This document shows, in pieces, positions 37,201 to 48,436 of a stretch of 64,000 nt of DNA (position 1 is its first letter; every line of letters begins with the position of its first letter). The DNA lies in assembly GCF_014529535.1 (NCBI RefSeq), contig NW_023503670.1, positions 1,488,001-1,552,000 on the forward strand. The letters run 5' to 3'. Position numbers and translations under genes: made by a program. The notes under the pieces were generated by a model. It was not told where the DNA came from, did not search any database, and worked only from the letters and a program-made list of their open reading frames with translations. The stretch comes from Bradysia coprophila. Taxonomy: Eukaryota > Arthropoda > Insecta > Diptera > Sciaridae.

Positions 37201-38931
37201 AGAATCATTTGGAGCATTAAACAACATTTGGAGATCATCACAAATTTCAAGGAACCTGAACCTGACAAATTGCCTCTCAGTGCTGTTGTATGGTTGCGAA
37301 ACATGCCAAGTTTTCGTGAACAAATGTTTAAGACACATTTTGAGAATATTTTGGCCGAGCGTTATCTCAAACGAAATTTGTGGAATATCGTCAAAGTTGA
37401 AGATACACACACGGAATTTTGAAAACCGACACATTTTCTGTTTCTGTGTTTTACTTGAGTTTCTGTTTTCTCCATATAAAAACACATGCAAATTCACAAG
37501 AAACCAGTAAACCACGAAACAGAAAATGTGTCGGTTTTCAAAATTCCACGAGTGTATGACAACGATGATTAGGAGAAAAAAATGGAACTGGATCGGACAC
37601 ACTCTACGTAGACCCAGCGACGACATCGCGAAAGCTGCGCTAGATTGGGACCGGCAGGGTAACAGAAAGAGAGAACGTCCAAAAATTACGTGAGAAAGGA
37701 CGGTCGTTGCAGAAGCCATCAACCAAGGAAAAACCTGGAATGAAGTCAAAGCCTATGCTCCCCCGTGGAGTAGGACAAGATGATGTTTTGACTTTCATCT
37801 GATCAATTTAAGCTATTCTGAATATTCCTTGACGTTAACAAGTCAAACCTGAAACCTGGCAGGTTATCCGAAAGTCTTGACAGTCAGGCTGAAATTCAAT
37901 AAAATTTGGCTCACGTCTGACTGTCAGATATTTTTCTTAAATTAAGTGACCTGACCGGGACTTTCATGTCAAACTAACTCTTGGGCGAGGCTTGAAGGAA
38001 GAAAGTTAATCAAAAACTACGTCGGATTTTTAAAGATGATTCTCTAAACGTTTGAAACTTTAAGACAAAAAACAGTTCTCGGAATTATTGACTTCCACAA
38101 ATTTATGTAAATCTTTGTGAGATGACTAGTAATGCAGTAGTCTTTCTCTATCGTCCTTTTTCAATTTTCATCTTTCGTTTTTATTACTGGTACAGTTCAA
38201 GTACCTCCATCGAATAGAGCTTACTGTATTTCACATGACTTGATCGGTCACCCCGTCACCCGGAATTAACTGTTTTATCACATTTCCTGTAATTAGCTCT
38301 ACTGATTAGCCCGAGAATAATTAATCCAGACAAAAAGAAAACAGGCCACACACTCTCTTCGATAAATTTATGACTATTAATTCAATTCTCGAATTGTTGA
38401 ATTTGATTTCTATTCGCAATCAAGATCTCTATCACAAAATCGAATCATATAAAAACCACGTGCGTCAACACATTCAATTCAACAAATAAAGAAAAAAAAA
38501 GCAAAGAAAAGCATTTCTCTTATCTTATCAACGGACACTAACTGAAAGTATTACTTCCAAGCTAATCAACGCAACGTTTAGATAAGAAATATTTTTTTGC
38601 TTTGCACTATACGATTAGCACAAAGTAAACAAAAACAATACACACGAAACCGAGACGGTTTAAAGAGTCGAGTCAATTTTTCGTTTTACCTGTATCGTTC
38701 ATTTGAAACAGCTATCACGATGCCCGAATAAAATCGATCTCCATTTCGATAGAAGCGGACTCGTTTTGCTTTCCTAGTCGGTGTGCGGCTGCTTGATACT
38801 CTCTTTTTAATTGAATTATTCTTAAGTGCGTTAATATCTAGATCAGCGATTTCCCGTTCCAATTCCGAATTTGAACTGGTCCGGCTGTTGCTCCGGCTGA
38901 TTGTGCTGGTGGTATGATTGCTTTCTTCCAT
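31243..38931 (-). CDS. DCLK: Doublecortin-like kinase (DCLK)
   Basis: Eight coding exons: 38931-38690, 35472-35379, 35322-34641, 34576-34358, 34292-34150, 34078-33926, 33843-33618 and 31298-31243, giving 604 aa. DCLKs bind microtubules through two DCX domains and carry a CaMK-type kinase. They act in neurons and other microtubule-based processes. DCX1 starts at about residue 55 ([17 protein letters not shown]) and ends at FKKIE. DCX2 runs from about residue 155 (RIVTLIRNG... [10 protein letters not shown]... FFAYGNERV). The kinase shows [35 protein letters not shown] and [10 protein letters not shown], so it should be active. The last exon ([18 protein letters not shown]) supplies the end of the kinase and lies 2.3 kb beyond exon 7. 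An acceptor abuts the ATG, so a non-coding 5' exon lies upstream (beyond 38932). Confidence 0.95.
31928..33223. mobile_element. DNA transposon (non-autonomous) in the last DCLK intron, 1.3 kb, about 190-bp inverted ends
   Basis: The left end reads ATTAGGGCGTAGCGTTTTGA and the right end is its near-exact inverse (ACGCTACACCCTAAT, to 33223). Pairing extends inward through AAAATACTTTCGTC, GGTCCC and CAGAACTAATCT blocks for about 190 bp on each side. No transposase frame is present. A second element (32205-32863) is nested inside. Confidence 0.85.
32205..32863. mobile_element. Nested element with AGGGTTCCCAT ends and AAGAGGAC repeats
   Basis: It begins AGGGTTCCCAT and ends ATGGGAACCCT. Subterminal regions carry about ten copies of AAGAGGAC or AGAGGACA, clustered at both ends. 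Flanks TAGAAGGT and TAGAACGA resemble a worn 8-bp duplication. Short ends of this sequence, an 8-bp duplication and repeated subterminal motifs suggest a hAT-type non-autonomous element. The hAT assignment is inference. Confidence 0.7.
36897..37790 (+). mobile_element. Broken LINE (non-LTR retrotransposon), C-terminal reverse-transcriptase part
   Basis: Frames read [18 protein letters not shown], then [19 protein letters not shown] and [13 protein letters not shown], then [19 protein letters not shown] and [20 protein letters not shown]. After an insertion come [20 protein letters not shown] and [10 protein letters not shown]. This is the palm/thumb end and tail of an insect LINE RT. YADD is reduced to LD-IC, there are at least two frame changes, and a stop interrupts the tail. 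It lies in DCLK intron 1 on the opposite strand. The clade is not assigned. Confidence 0.85.
37413..37547. mobile_element. 135-bp MITE inserted in the LINE
   Basis: The left arm GGAATTTTGAAAACCGACAC, followed by ATTTTCTGTTTC, is perfectly inverted at the right end. The arms are about 32 bp with a short AT-rich middle. It splits the LINE coding frame, so it landed after the LINE did. Confidence 0.85.
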
Positions 38932-41900
38932 TCTGAAAAGGACGACAAATGTTAGAATTTAGTCTAGTGGCAGCAAAAGGAGTAATTGAAATTTAAGAGG
39001 AAATTTCACTGAAAAGAAACTTGTGACAAAGCTCGCCTAAGGTTGTTATTGTTTTCAAAGACTCTGGCCTCCGTATATTGTCCCTTTACGACTGACCTCT
39101 TCGTGGATGATTTCGAAACTTTAACAGAGCCAACTTCAAACCCAACTCATAAGAAAGGCTAGCATGTTTCACAGTAAATATTTACTGGAACTTTTATAGG
39201 CAATGTTCGAAATCGTTATGATTTATTGATGCATTAGGTGCGTGTGATTGAAAATTGTTTCCACATAACACGGTTATGGCGCTACAGTTTAAATTGTTAT
39301 GTTACTGTTGCATGCTCATTGCCAAATTTAAATTATGATTTGCGAATGTAGGTTGAGTGCTTCGAAAGGAAAAGCGATTAAATTGCAGTTCAAAAGTATT
39401 TTCGTTAGCAACAACGAAGGGTTGCAAGCTGCACAATATTTTTCGTGTCGTTTTTCCATTTGAAGGTTAGAGGAAAATCTAATTAAACTCATACCGTTCA
39501 TTCATGTTCACCGACTCGAACATTTTTCTTGTCGATCAAGTATTTTCAACGACTAAAATTTTCACGTTTTCAAGGAAGGAAAAGGGATTAAAAACGTCGC
39601 CGAATAGAGAATTGCATTTTGTGCCCAATAGCCGGTAAAAATTTGACCCGATGTGCATCTATGTTTATTTCATGGGAAGAAGAGTCTTCCCGCTTTTGAA
39701 TGTCAACGCTTCTGCGTGTTCAAAATGTTCAATTACTGTAAACGAGTCCGAAGGTCGAAAAAGGGAGATGGATAAAATGTGCACTGCACAAACTTGTTTG
39801 TTGGCAATGAACCTGTTTTCATCTACGGTTTAGACAGTGGCTGACGTATAATAGTAGCATTCCAGAAAACAAAGCAAAATATTTCATGGTAGCCGATATG
39901 CATGTCTCAAGCAATTTATTATCTGATCCGAATCATAATTTCTCATTCACCGAATTGGACACAAAAAGCAATGCAACTGAAACAAATTGAATTCCACTAT
40001 TCCATTCCACATAAATCATTCAACGAAACCGAAACATTTATAAGAAAGAAGAAAGAAAAAATTTTGCAGGAAAAATATCAAAAAGAAATAAAATAGAAAA
40101 CAACTCAACCGACCGCACAGTTAATTCATTTAGATGCATAAAAAACCATCAATAAACAGTTAGCAATTTGAGTTTTATGCACTCGACTCGGTTCATGTTT
40201 GGAGCAGCACCAAAAACAAAACAAAAATTTCTATTATTTTATAAATATTTTTTTTTGTTATTTCAAACGAGGTATCTGACCTCTAAACAATTTAGCCTCA
40301 TTCAAATTAAACACACAATATGTTTGATGATGATGATGATCGTTGGGACCATATTGTGCATCATTAAAATAATCGGAGCCAAAAAAAAATCATCTTCCTA
40401 TTTAACATATCCAATTAGTCGATACAATAATTGCTATACATTTATCGACATGGTAACAGTAAATGGTGTGCTTTAATGAAACGAAACTAACGATAAAAAG
40501 AACATCAATTGCAATAATATCGAAACCAATTTATTGCATACACAAACACAAATTTCTGAAAACCTTAACATTATGAGGATGAGAATATATATGTAGCAGA
40601 GCATATCATTCGCTACTTGTATTCGTCACACAAATTTTTTTTAAATTAAATGGCAAGATCTGCAATTAAAATTTGCATAATCATTGTAGCTAATTAGACG
40701 ACGAGTGTACATAGAAACCATAAATCTAAATTGAATACCCAGCTCTCGTCACCCGGAAAAAATCTGATCCGAATGGAAAATTATATTGTCTTCATATCTC
40801 GACGGTTTATAATTTTATTTATATCGGAACTCACACGTCGAATCAATACACAAAATACTGAACGTAATCACATTACAAAAAAAAAAATTGTCCAGCCAAC
40901 AAAGCTTCTTACACTTTGGGTCTTACCTCATCGGCTACAAAGTTAATCCCCGTATTAAGCTCTAAGATGACAAATTAATCAATTGCTACACTTCCTACAG
41001 CCGTTTATTTATCACACAGTTTTTTTTCGACTTTTTATTTAAATTACACCGAAAATTTGAAACATTTTTTTAGTCGACAAGGAAATCAAAAGAAAACCAA
41101 ACATCAGCACAAACTTGACAGATACAACACTGACAACACACACATTTTTTTTCTCTCTTTCTGTCCTGTTCACTCTGTTTTAACAATACGCCCTACAAAA
41201 TTTCGCCGATATTATAACCTCACATTTTTCTATAATCAATTTCTGTGGTTCCAGAAATCTTGTTAATTACGAAATTGTTGCTGTGCGAAGGTTCTTCGAA
41301 TTTAACCTGATTCACAATAAAATATTTTGGAATTGTTTGTTCACGCAGTGTGTGTTAATTGTGTAATGAGCTACTACTTTTACTGAGAATGACATTACAT
41401 TGCATATCACTCTCTCACAATCACTTAAACAGTGTTGGCAGTAAAACAAATTGTTAAAATTCAATTCAACTGGCCATTCCGAAAGAACTTGTTCAGACAC
41501 TAACGAAGTGATTTTTTTTCGTATACATTTTTTAAACACAAAACTTTCTGTTCTAAGTCCATGTAGGCGCCACTAGAAAATTTTGCTGTCCACTACCTTT
41601 GTGATCAGTTCAACTTGTCTAAGGAACCCAGGGGTTGAACTTGTAGAATTAGTTAGGCATGTTCGATTGATAAAATATCGATTATTTCCTCAGCATCTAT
41701 TATCGATATTTTCAAATAGACAGTTTGCACAAATGACGTGTAATTTATAAGTCCCATCTTCTAACAAGAAGTTCTGGAAGATTACTTATAATTTCCAACT
41801 TACAAGTTGACTTATTATGCGCCATTTAAGCAAACTGTCTGATATCAGTAGAATATTTTATCGATAAATATCGACTGATAATCGGTAAATATCAACTGGT

Positions 41901-42981
41901 AAATGGTAAATTGGTAAATGTCGACGATAATTCGATAAATATCGATTGATAATTCGTTTATCGATTATCGATAAAAAATTCGATTGATATTGTATCGATT
42001 ATTTGGAAATTTTATCGTCGATTGTCGATTGATGATATTTTCCAGTGAACATGACTAATTAGTAGCTAAAAATCAGAAACGTTTCTAAATTTGTCTGTTT
42101 GGATGAAATGGGAATACAAATGCTACAGATTAATATACTTTTCATGTGTCGGGGCCGAAAAAGGGCCTTTTCAGAAATTTTCTCGGGTTTTCGGCCATGA
42201 AAAGTTGTATACGCATCTGTTGTTGACGTTGTAATTTATTAGCCACATTCACTAGTAGCCCTCACTTCATTCGGGCTTCAACTCGTAAAATTACCTAAAA
42301 TATACCGTCCACAACAGACTTTCGCTTGTCTGTGAATTGAAACAAATTTTTGTATGGAAGAGTAAATTAAATTTTGAAGCAGGGGAAAATTCTGAGAAGT
42401 GTGAGAATGAAACTTTTTATAATAGCAAGATGCTAAATAAATGAACTATTATATTGCTTCAACAGAACTCAATTTTTACCGCCCAAAAGACTGTTGGTGA
42501 TCGGCTTTTACTTGAGAGTAATAAACCCAAAGCTGAAGGAAAGTAGCGCCCTTAGAGGATTCACTCGGTTCCGCTGTATATTTCAGAAAATATTTTTTTT
42601 AATGATCAGAAAACCAATGAACGTCAACACAAGGTATGGTCGAATGTCAAACTTTGTATGGAGCGGAGGACATAGCGCTCAATGAAAGTATAAAACCAGT
42701 ATGGTCTGTTCATACAAACCGAAGGACATAGCGATATCATCTAAACAAACTCACCTCTAATGATTGCAAATTTGATTTTTTTTTTAACAAATTAAGGATT
42801 GGTATTAACAGTTAGTTGCGACGACAACACTGAACTGACATTACAAAAAATTTAGAAAACTTTCCAGTGTTTCACCGGTTTCGACTGTTTCACCATATTT
42901 TCAACCATTTCAACTCTGATAAAAATGTAAATAAAAAATAAATTAACAACAATCCTAAAATCTTTAAAGTGAAACGTACCA
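38932..42981. other. Spacer upstream of DCLK and NUBPL
   Basis: It should contain the DCLK promoter and a 5' non-coding exon, which I cannot place. It is AT-rich, with a (GAT) microsatellite at about 40325-40340 and a related element stub at about 41520-41645 that shares GGCGCC and GATCA-TTCAACT blocks with the window's first 500 bp. The ATCGAT-rich element at 41650-42061 is listed separately. Confidence 0.4.
41650..42061. mobile_element. ATCGAT-rich element with short inverted ends and a nested inverted repeat
   Basis: The end TAGTTAGGCATGTTC (41650-41664) is mirrored by GAACATGACTAATTA (42047-42061). The right half is packed with about 15 degenerate units of TATCGATTAT or GATAAATATCGA. Inside, GACAGTTTGC near 41721 pairs with GCAAACTGTC near 41830, marking a second, smaller inverted repeat. 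No ORF. Confidence 0.6.
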
Positions 42982-44150
42982 ATGGCTCTAATGAACAGAA
43001 TACCAACGAATTTCCTATGGACTCGACTGAGTCAGGTAACCAAGTCTAATAAAAAATCAAAATCATTTTTAATTCTTAAATTCGAAATGTAAAGTCGGCT
43101 AATCACAGCACACAACCAACATCCAGGCAACTAGAACTGATGGCGCGAAGTTTGCCGAAGCGACAAGAACTCCATGGAGTCAAAAGTATTGTTGTTGTGG
43201 CATCTGGAAAAGGTGGTGTTGGCAAGAGTACAACATCAGGTAAATTTGTGGACATTTAACTGTTGCACAATAAATGCTTAGTGTTCGGTTACCATTGTTT
43301 GCCTTAGTAAATCTTGCCGTTACATTGGCACAGATGGGGCAGAAAGTTGGTTTACTCGATTCCGATGTATTTGGTAAGTAGAATAATTCGTTTCAAGGGT
43401 AGATTATGGAAACTTCAGTCAAGAAACCTTGTCATTACCACAACAATTTTCCTAAGGTCCATCCGTACCGCTAATGATGAACTTAACCGAAACCCCTCTG
43501 ATAAATAAAGACAATTTAATGATTCCACCAATCAACTATGGCGTGAAATGGTAATAGTTTCTCCTCATTCACCTCTCAACCATTCAATGGAAAATGGAAT
43601 TCATTTGATAATTTCCAGCTTATCGATGGGTCTACTGGTCGACAACAGTAAACCAATTGTATGGCGCGGACCATTGGTAATGTCTGCATTGCAACGTTTA
43701 CTCAGAGGCGCTGTTTGGGGACCTCTAGACATTTTAATCGTTGACACACCACCCGGAACGGGTGATATTCACTTATCACTTTCACAAAATGTGCCAGTCA
43801 CCGGTGCACTACTTATTAGCACTCCTCAGACAGCAGCGTTGGAAGTAGCTAGTCGTGGTGCCGAAATGTACAAGACACTCAAAATTCCACTTATCGGACT
43901 CGTTGAGAATATGAGCCATGCGACATGTCCGAATTGTGGTCATACGGTGGACGTCTTCGAAAGTCAAACGGAGAGATTTGTTGAAAAACTCAACATTGAA
44001 TTGTTGGAACGGATACCGATTGTACGCCGTGTGGCCGAATGTAGTGATTCTGGCACACCACTCGTTCTGCTGGAATCGGAATCAGAGTACGCAAAATCGT
44101 TTCGAAGACTGGGAGAACGAGTTGTGCAATTTGTAAACAAGTCAAGTTGA
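42982..44150 (+). CDS. NUBPL: Iron-sulfur protein NUBPL (Ind1), mitochondrial
   Basis: Certain exons are 43127-43239, 43308-43373, 43457-43550 and 43619-44150. Mrp/NBP35-type P-loop ATPases of the Ind1 branch deliver Fe-S clusters to respiratory complex I. The P-loop variant [10 protein letters not shown] (Mrp signature) is intact. It is followed by [11 protein letters not shown], the VDTPPGTGD switch, GALLISTPQ and the CxxC pair CPNC that bridges the cluster in the dimer. The first exon is less sure. ATG 42982 gives [18 protein letters not shown], which suits a mitochondrial presequence. However, the frame closes (288 aa) only with a weak donor GTCTAA at 43044, not with the stronger GTAACC at 43036. 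The 3' end stops 61 bp from the convergent DNTTIP2-like gene. Confidence 0.93.
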
Positions 44151-44211
44151 TTAACGGAAAATATTTAATTTACAAGAAAGGAAAACCAATTTTTCAAAAA
44201 CTGACTTTACC

Positions 44212-45678
44212 TCACGACTTATTTTTCTTCAATTTTTTCATTTTCTTGTTCGCTTTGTGATACCCGGACTTTTTCTTTTCTTCCATCACTTCGGCATACT
44301 TCCGTTTATTGAACCGTTGAAACGCCGCATCGTCCATCAGTTCGTCGACCAAGGTTTTTCGTTTCGATTTACGCGAATCGCGCTCATTGTAGTAGTCTAA
44401 TGGTGATGGTAGCACCTTTCCCACTTGGAAGAATTTCGGCAGTACTTTCAAGTCGTTCTTCTTGTAGAAATGCTGTGGATCCAATACCGAACGCATTTGA
44501 ATGACCTCCAGGTCATTTTTAATCTCGTCGGTAACTTCAGTGGCGGGTAAATTGAACCAATTTTTACCTTTGGTTTTGGAACGTTCTGCCTGAAATCAAA
44601 AGAAAAAGTTTTGAATTCAAAATGACGCCTCGTTCAATGAGTTTACATCAGAAATGAAGTTTTTCATTCGGTTCAGATTACTAAAGAAACATCAATCATA
44701 TTCAAGGTTGTGAGTAGTTTCACTTTCACAGTTAAATGCCCATTTACAGCCAAGTGAATGTGGGGAACCATTTCGATTTCGAAGGATAATTCTTGACTCC
44801 TCAAAATGTTTGACATTAAAACCGGTTCCCGAACAATTCGTCAGATTGAACCCCCTTTAAACGATACTCAACGGTTCCGAGGGAATATTTCGCTCGCACC
44901 GCATCCATGTCGTTAAAAGAAAACGTTCATTAAAACGAAATGAATTTTGATGTCCCGTTGGCCTTACGGTACAATGAAAGTCTTCATCCAATCGTACTAA
45001 GATTACAGCGGGAGGGCACTGTGAAAGTTTAAGAGTCTGAAACTATCATCAACCATTGAACAATGGTTCAGTTGGCATTTTCTCATCATGGTATGTTTGG
45101 TTGTTGAGCACAATGCTGTTGGAAATCGGTCAGACTTACCTTCCCCCGTTTGATTCGCTGCTTCTCTGTCAGCATTTCCACAGACTTCTTCTTTTCGATG
45201 CCCGTAGTCACACATTCAAGATTCTTTTCCGCGTCCTTCCTTCGGGACGTGGTTTCATCTTCGTCGTCTGAAATTTGCTCGCCATTTTCCCGTGCTCTCA
45301 TTATCCTTTCCAGTAAAACACAGAATTTGTCCATATTCTCTTGGAGTTCGGTTTTTTGTGCGGTCTTCGGCAATTTTATGATTTGTGAAATGTCGACGAT
45401 GTTTCTCGGTAAATCTGTTTGAAAATGTGGTTCAATGTAAGTAAAACAAACAATTTTTGATGTTGTGAATCTATTTTGTTTTGCTGCGTACCACCAAAGT
45501 CTGCGTCGGATAGGTCTTCATCTTCCTCATCTTCTTCAGCCCTATCTTCTTCTACATTCTTATTATCAACTTCGTTCAATGCATCAACTTTCCGCACAAA
45601 TTTCACAGAATTCTTTTCGTTTATATTTAGATCCAGCAGTTCTGTTTCACCAACATTGTCTACTGTGAACAAATCCAT
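44212..45678 (-). CDS. Fcf2-domain pre-rRNA processing factor (DNTTIP2/TDIF2-like)
   Basis: Exons 45678-45492, 45414-45140 and 44589-44212, coding for 279 aa. Fcf2 family proteins are nucleolar SSU-processome factors needed for early 18S rRNA cleavages. The N-terminus is acidic (MDLFTVDN, then an EDEEDEDLSDAD tract). The middle is a helical, charged segment around KFCVLLERIMRARENGEQIS. The C-terminal Fcf2 domain spans about residues 155-279. It has KGKNWFNLPATEVTDEIKND, the LEVIQMRSVLDPQHFYKKND run, KFFQVGKVL and KRKTLVDELMDDAAFQRFNK, and ends in a Lys-rich tail. An open frame continues upstream to an ATG at 45843, but a TATCGATA DRE motif lies inside that extension, so I start at 45678. Vertebrate DNTTIP2 is much longer; this is the short form. 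Confidence 0.9.
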
Positions 45679-45823
45679 TTCTTGAATGGCTCTTTGCTTC
45701 GATGAAGTAAAATTTGAATGTTTTTCGTTAGCAGAACGCTGATTATATTTTAGTTTAATAGAAAATGCTAACCATCCTGACAAACGTGGTTTAAAATAGA
45801 GACAGAAGAAGAGAGTATGACTA

Positions 45824-45831
45824 TATCGATA
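45824..45831 (-). promoter_or_regulatory. DRE motif (TATCGATA)
   Basis: A perfect 8-bp DREF-binding motif lies about 150 bp upstream of the chosen DNTTIP2-like start. DRE motifs mark housekeeping, growth-linked promoters in flies, which suits a ribosome-biogenesis gene. Confidence 0.5.
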
Positions 45832-47114
45832 ACTTTGTGACACAAAGATACCTTACCAGATGTGAAAAATTTTCCGATGAAAATAGTAGTAGAAGAACGC
45901 GGTACTGTTTTTTAGAAATTCTGCGATTGATTTAAATTTGTTGTGGATTCGTTAATATAACGAACATTGCGACAGAGGTGCATACAAAATTAGGGCGTAC
46001 CTGTTGCATACGACGGACATAGTCTTTCACATGCGCTATGCACGCACATTCTTTTTCGTAACAATGTAGAATGTGTGGTACAAATGCTTCGCTCTCCATG
46101 CCTAAACTATTTTTTTAAATTCTAAAAAAAGAGATGGGTTCAATATTTAAGCCTTCAGGACCAGAAAAACATCTCATTAGCCCAATATCCCACATTCCCC
46201 GGAGTCAGAGCAGGCCTACTGGTACATAAGAAGGACACACATCGCATAAAAATTGCTAACTAAATCGATCATTGTCAATAGGGCACGTCTGGTGAGTTAT
46301 TTTTATCCTTTTCTCTAGTGGCGACATCTATGCATTTTCACAGCTGAATTTACGATTCATAAGCTGAATACGGATCAATATAAAACTAACGGTTAAACAA
46401 ATTTATATGAAGTTGTCATGGTTTGAGGTTAGCTTTGTGAAATTGACAACTTATTTGACACTATTTGATAGGAAGAAATCGCTGTTTGACACTGACCTGT
46501 GGTTGAAGTAAAGATTACAAAACTAGTGTGAATCTGTTACAATCCTTGGTACGTCCAAACATTTTTATGTGCCAACTAAAACTCAATGAAAGTAAATGGA
46601 TAGGTATGGCCAAACGTTCAAATTTGTTCTAGCCGGAGCACATACGGATTTGCATGGCGCCACCTCAAACGAACTCATTTCTAGTGGAAATTTCCACTAG
46701 AAATGAGTTCGTTTGAGGTGGCGCCATGCAAATCCGTATGTGCTCCGACTTGTATGGACTGGCCATACCTACTTAACTACTTTCATTGCTAAAACTCTCT
46801 CTAACATTAGAAATTAGTCAACTGTCAAAACGAAGTTGGTTTGCTAGATAGGGTGTCTAAAAATAACTATTTTTGATCACCAATATCATTGAATACGCAA
46901 AACAGTCACGAGAATTATTGCTGTGATAGAAATTTGTATAAATCAGATCGTTCTCTACAACTCGCGTACGAGCCCACTTCATAGTATTTGGTCGATACAC
47001 TTTAATCATTTTATGTGAAAATAATGCACCGATTTGTAATTGCGGCAGTATTTCTCTTTTTTTTACAGTATTACTGCAACGACGAAGGTGTGTTGTTCTT
47101 TGTTGCGTGTAGAA
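45832..47114. other. Spacer
   Basis: Divergent region between the DNTTIP2-like and VMO1-like genes. Apart from the palindromic element at 46583-46789, nothing is recognised. The ACAG acceptor at about 47069 may precede the first coding exon of the VMO1-like gene. Confidence 0.4.
46583..46789. mobile_element. 207-bp foldback element centred on a 114-bp perfect palindrome
   Basis: The outer ends CAATGAAAGTA (46583-46593) and TACTTTCATTG (46779-46789), plus TAGGTATGGCCA and TGGCCATACCTA, are inverted. The centre 46634-46747 is a palindrome with no spacer and no mismatch; its midpoint lies in GTGGAAATTTCCAC. A diverged relative with CAATGAAAGTA and GCGGAGGACATAGCG is at about 42655-42740. Confidence 0.85.
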
Positions 47115-48436
47115 ATGGTGTTTGGAATTGTTTTATTTGTTTTAATTTGTACAAGTGCAAGTTCACATCATAATGGGAATGTCGTTTGGCTCAAATCACC
47201 TAGAGTAACCCATTGGGGAAAATTTGGCCCACACGAATTCTGTCCAAAAAATAGTTTTGTTACAGGCATGAGATTGAAGGTAGACCATACTCACGTCGGT
47301 GACAATACGGCTCTTAATGCTATACAGCTTATATGTACTGATATGAATGGATACGATAGCATGATTAACAGCGCGACTGGAGCATATGGCTCTTTCGGTA
47401 AAACAAAATATTGCCTGAATGGATTCGCCACTGGCTTTCAACTTCGTTCTCAGCCTTTTCAAGGGTTACTCGGGGATGATGTCGGAGCAGTAGATTTCAA
47501 ATTAATATGCTCCGACATTAGTGGCGATCCATCGCAAATAATCGCTGATAATAGTGGATTTTTGCCGTGGGGAGATTGGACCAAGGAAAAACATTGCCCC
47601 TCAAAGAGAGCTGTATGTGGTATTGCCACACAGGTCGACTCGTCGTCTGGACTGTTTTTTAAGCGGGACCAGTCGACTTTAAATAATGTTGATATTGCAT
47701 GTTGTCTCTTAACCAGACCAATTGAAACTTGTAGTAAATTAACGTACAATTGGGAGACTCTAATAGCATGTCCGACCGAAACAACTTGCGAAATAAATTT
47801 AATTACGGGAATAGTGGAGGGCGAGCAACTGTCGAAATTGAGAAAAATCTACGACAATCGAAGAAATAAAATTGGAAGTTTCGATAATTATGTTATGAGG
47901 TCTCTGCAAGTCAAGGCTAAAAGGAACAGAGAGAAAATAAACAACAGATCGCTTAAACGCATTTTAAAGCAAACAAATTTGAATAAAAACGAATCGACAG
48001 TCAGTGTAAACTGCAAAGGTAGAATTCAGCAACTCGTTGCCGCATGTGACTTCATTAAATTTTATACGAGCGAAAGCCAATGTGTTCCAGATCAGTATGC
48101 TGACAAAGGTAAAATCATTTTTCTTTAATATTACTCCAACCTAACCATTAATTTTTAGAATGGGAAGTCGAAGGCTTATATTTCCAAGCAACATCGCCTT
48201 CCGAAAACATTTTCTGGAGCTATAATTGTGATTTCACAGGAGGTGATGTTGGGAGTGTATCGGCTGGAAATGCAGCCGATTGTGGTGAAAAGTGTTTGGT
48301 GAATACGGACTGTACTCATTTCTCGTATAAAAATTATAATGGCGGAACATGTTGGATGAAGGGAGTTCTTACTCTTAATACACCAGTTGAGAGATACGGC
48401 GAAAAAATTATTTGCGGATGGGTTGAGAGACCGTAG
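47115..48436 (+). CDS. Secreted VMO1-like protein with C-terminal PAN/apple-like domain
   Basis: Exons 47115-48108 and 48159-48436, coding for 423 aa. The start MVFGIVLFVLICTSASS is a clean signal peptide (an in-frame ATG at 47040 would hide it). Residues about 20-205 match the vitelline membrane outer layer 1 fold. They have repeated W-G-x-F/W and CP motifs (THWGKFGPHEFCPKNSFVTG, DNTALNAIQLIC, GDDVGAVDFKLIC, LPWGDWTKEKHCP, LNNVDIAC). A basic, Cys-poor linker with KAKRNREK follows. The last 95 residues form a Cys-rich PAN-like domain (CDFTGGDVGS, AADCGEKCLVNTDCTHFSYK, NGGTCWMKG). VMO1 proteins are extracellular carbohydrate-associated proteins of egg coats and secretions. PAN domains bind proteins or sugars. 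The role here is unknown: saliva, egg or immune secretion are all possible. Confidence 0.85.

Noticed and set aside
45679-45843. N-terminal extension of the DNTTIP2-like protein to an ATG at 45843
   Set aside because: The extension contains the DRE motif TATCGATA and has unlike composition, so it is more likely promoter and 5' UTR.
47040-47114. Earlier ATG for the VMO1-like protein
   Set aside because: It would place 25 residues before a clean signal peptide, and an intron acceptor lies between.
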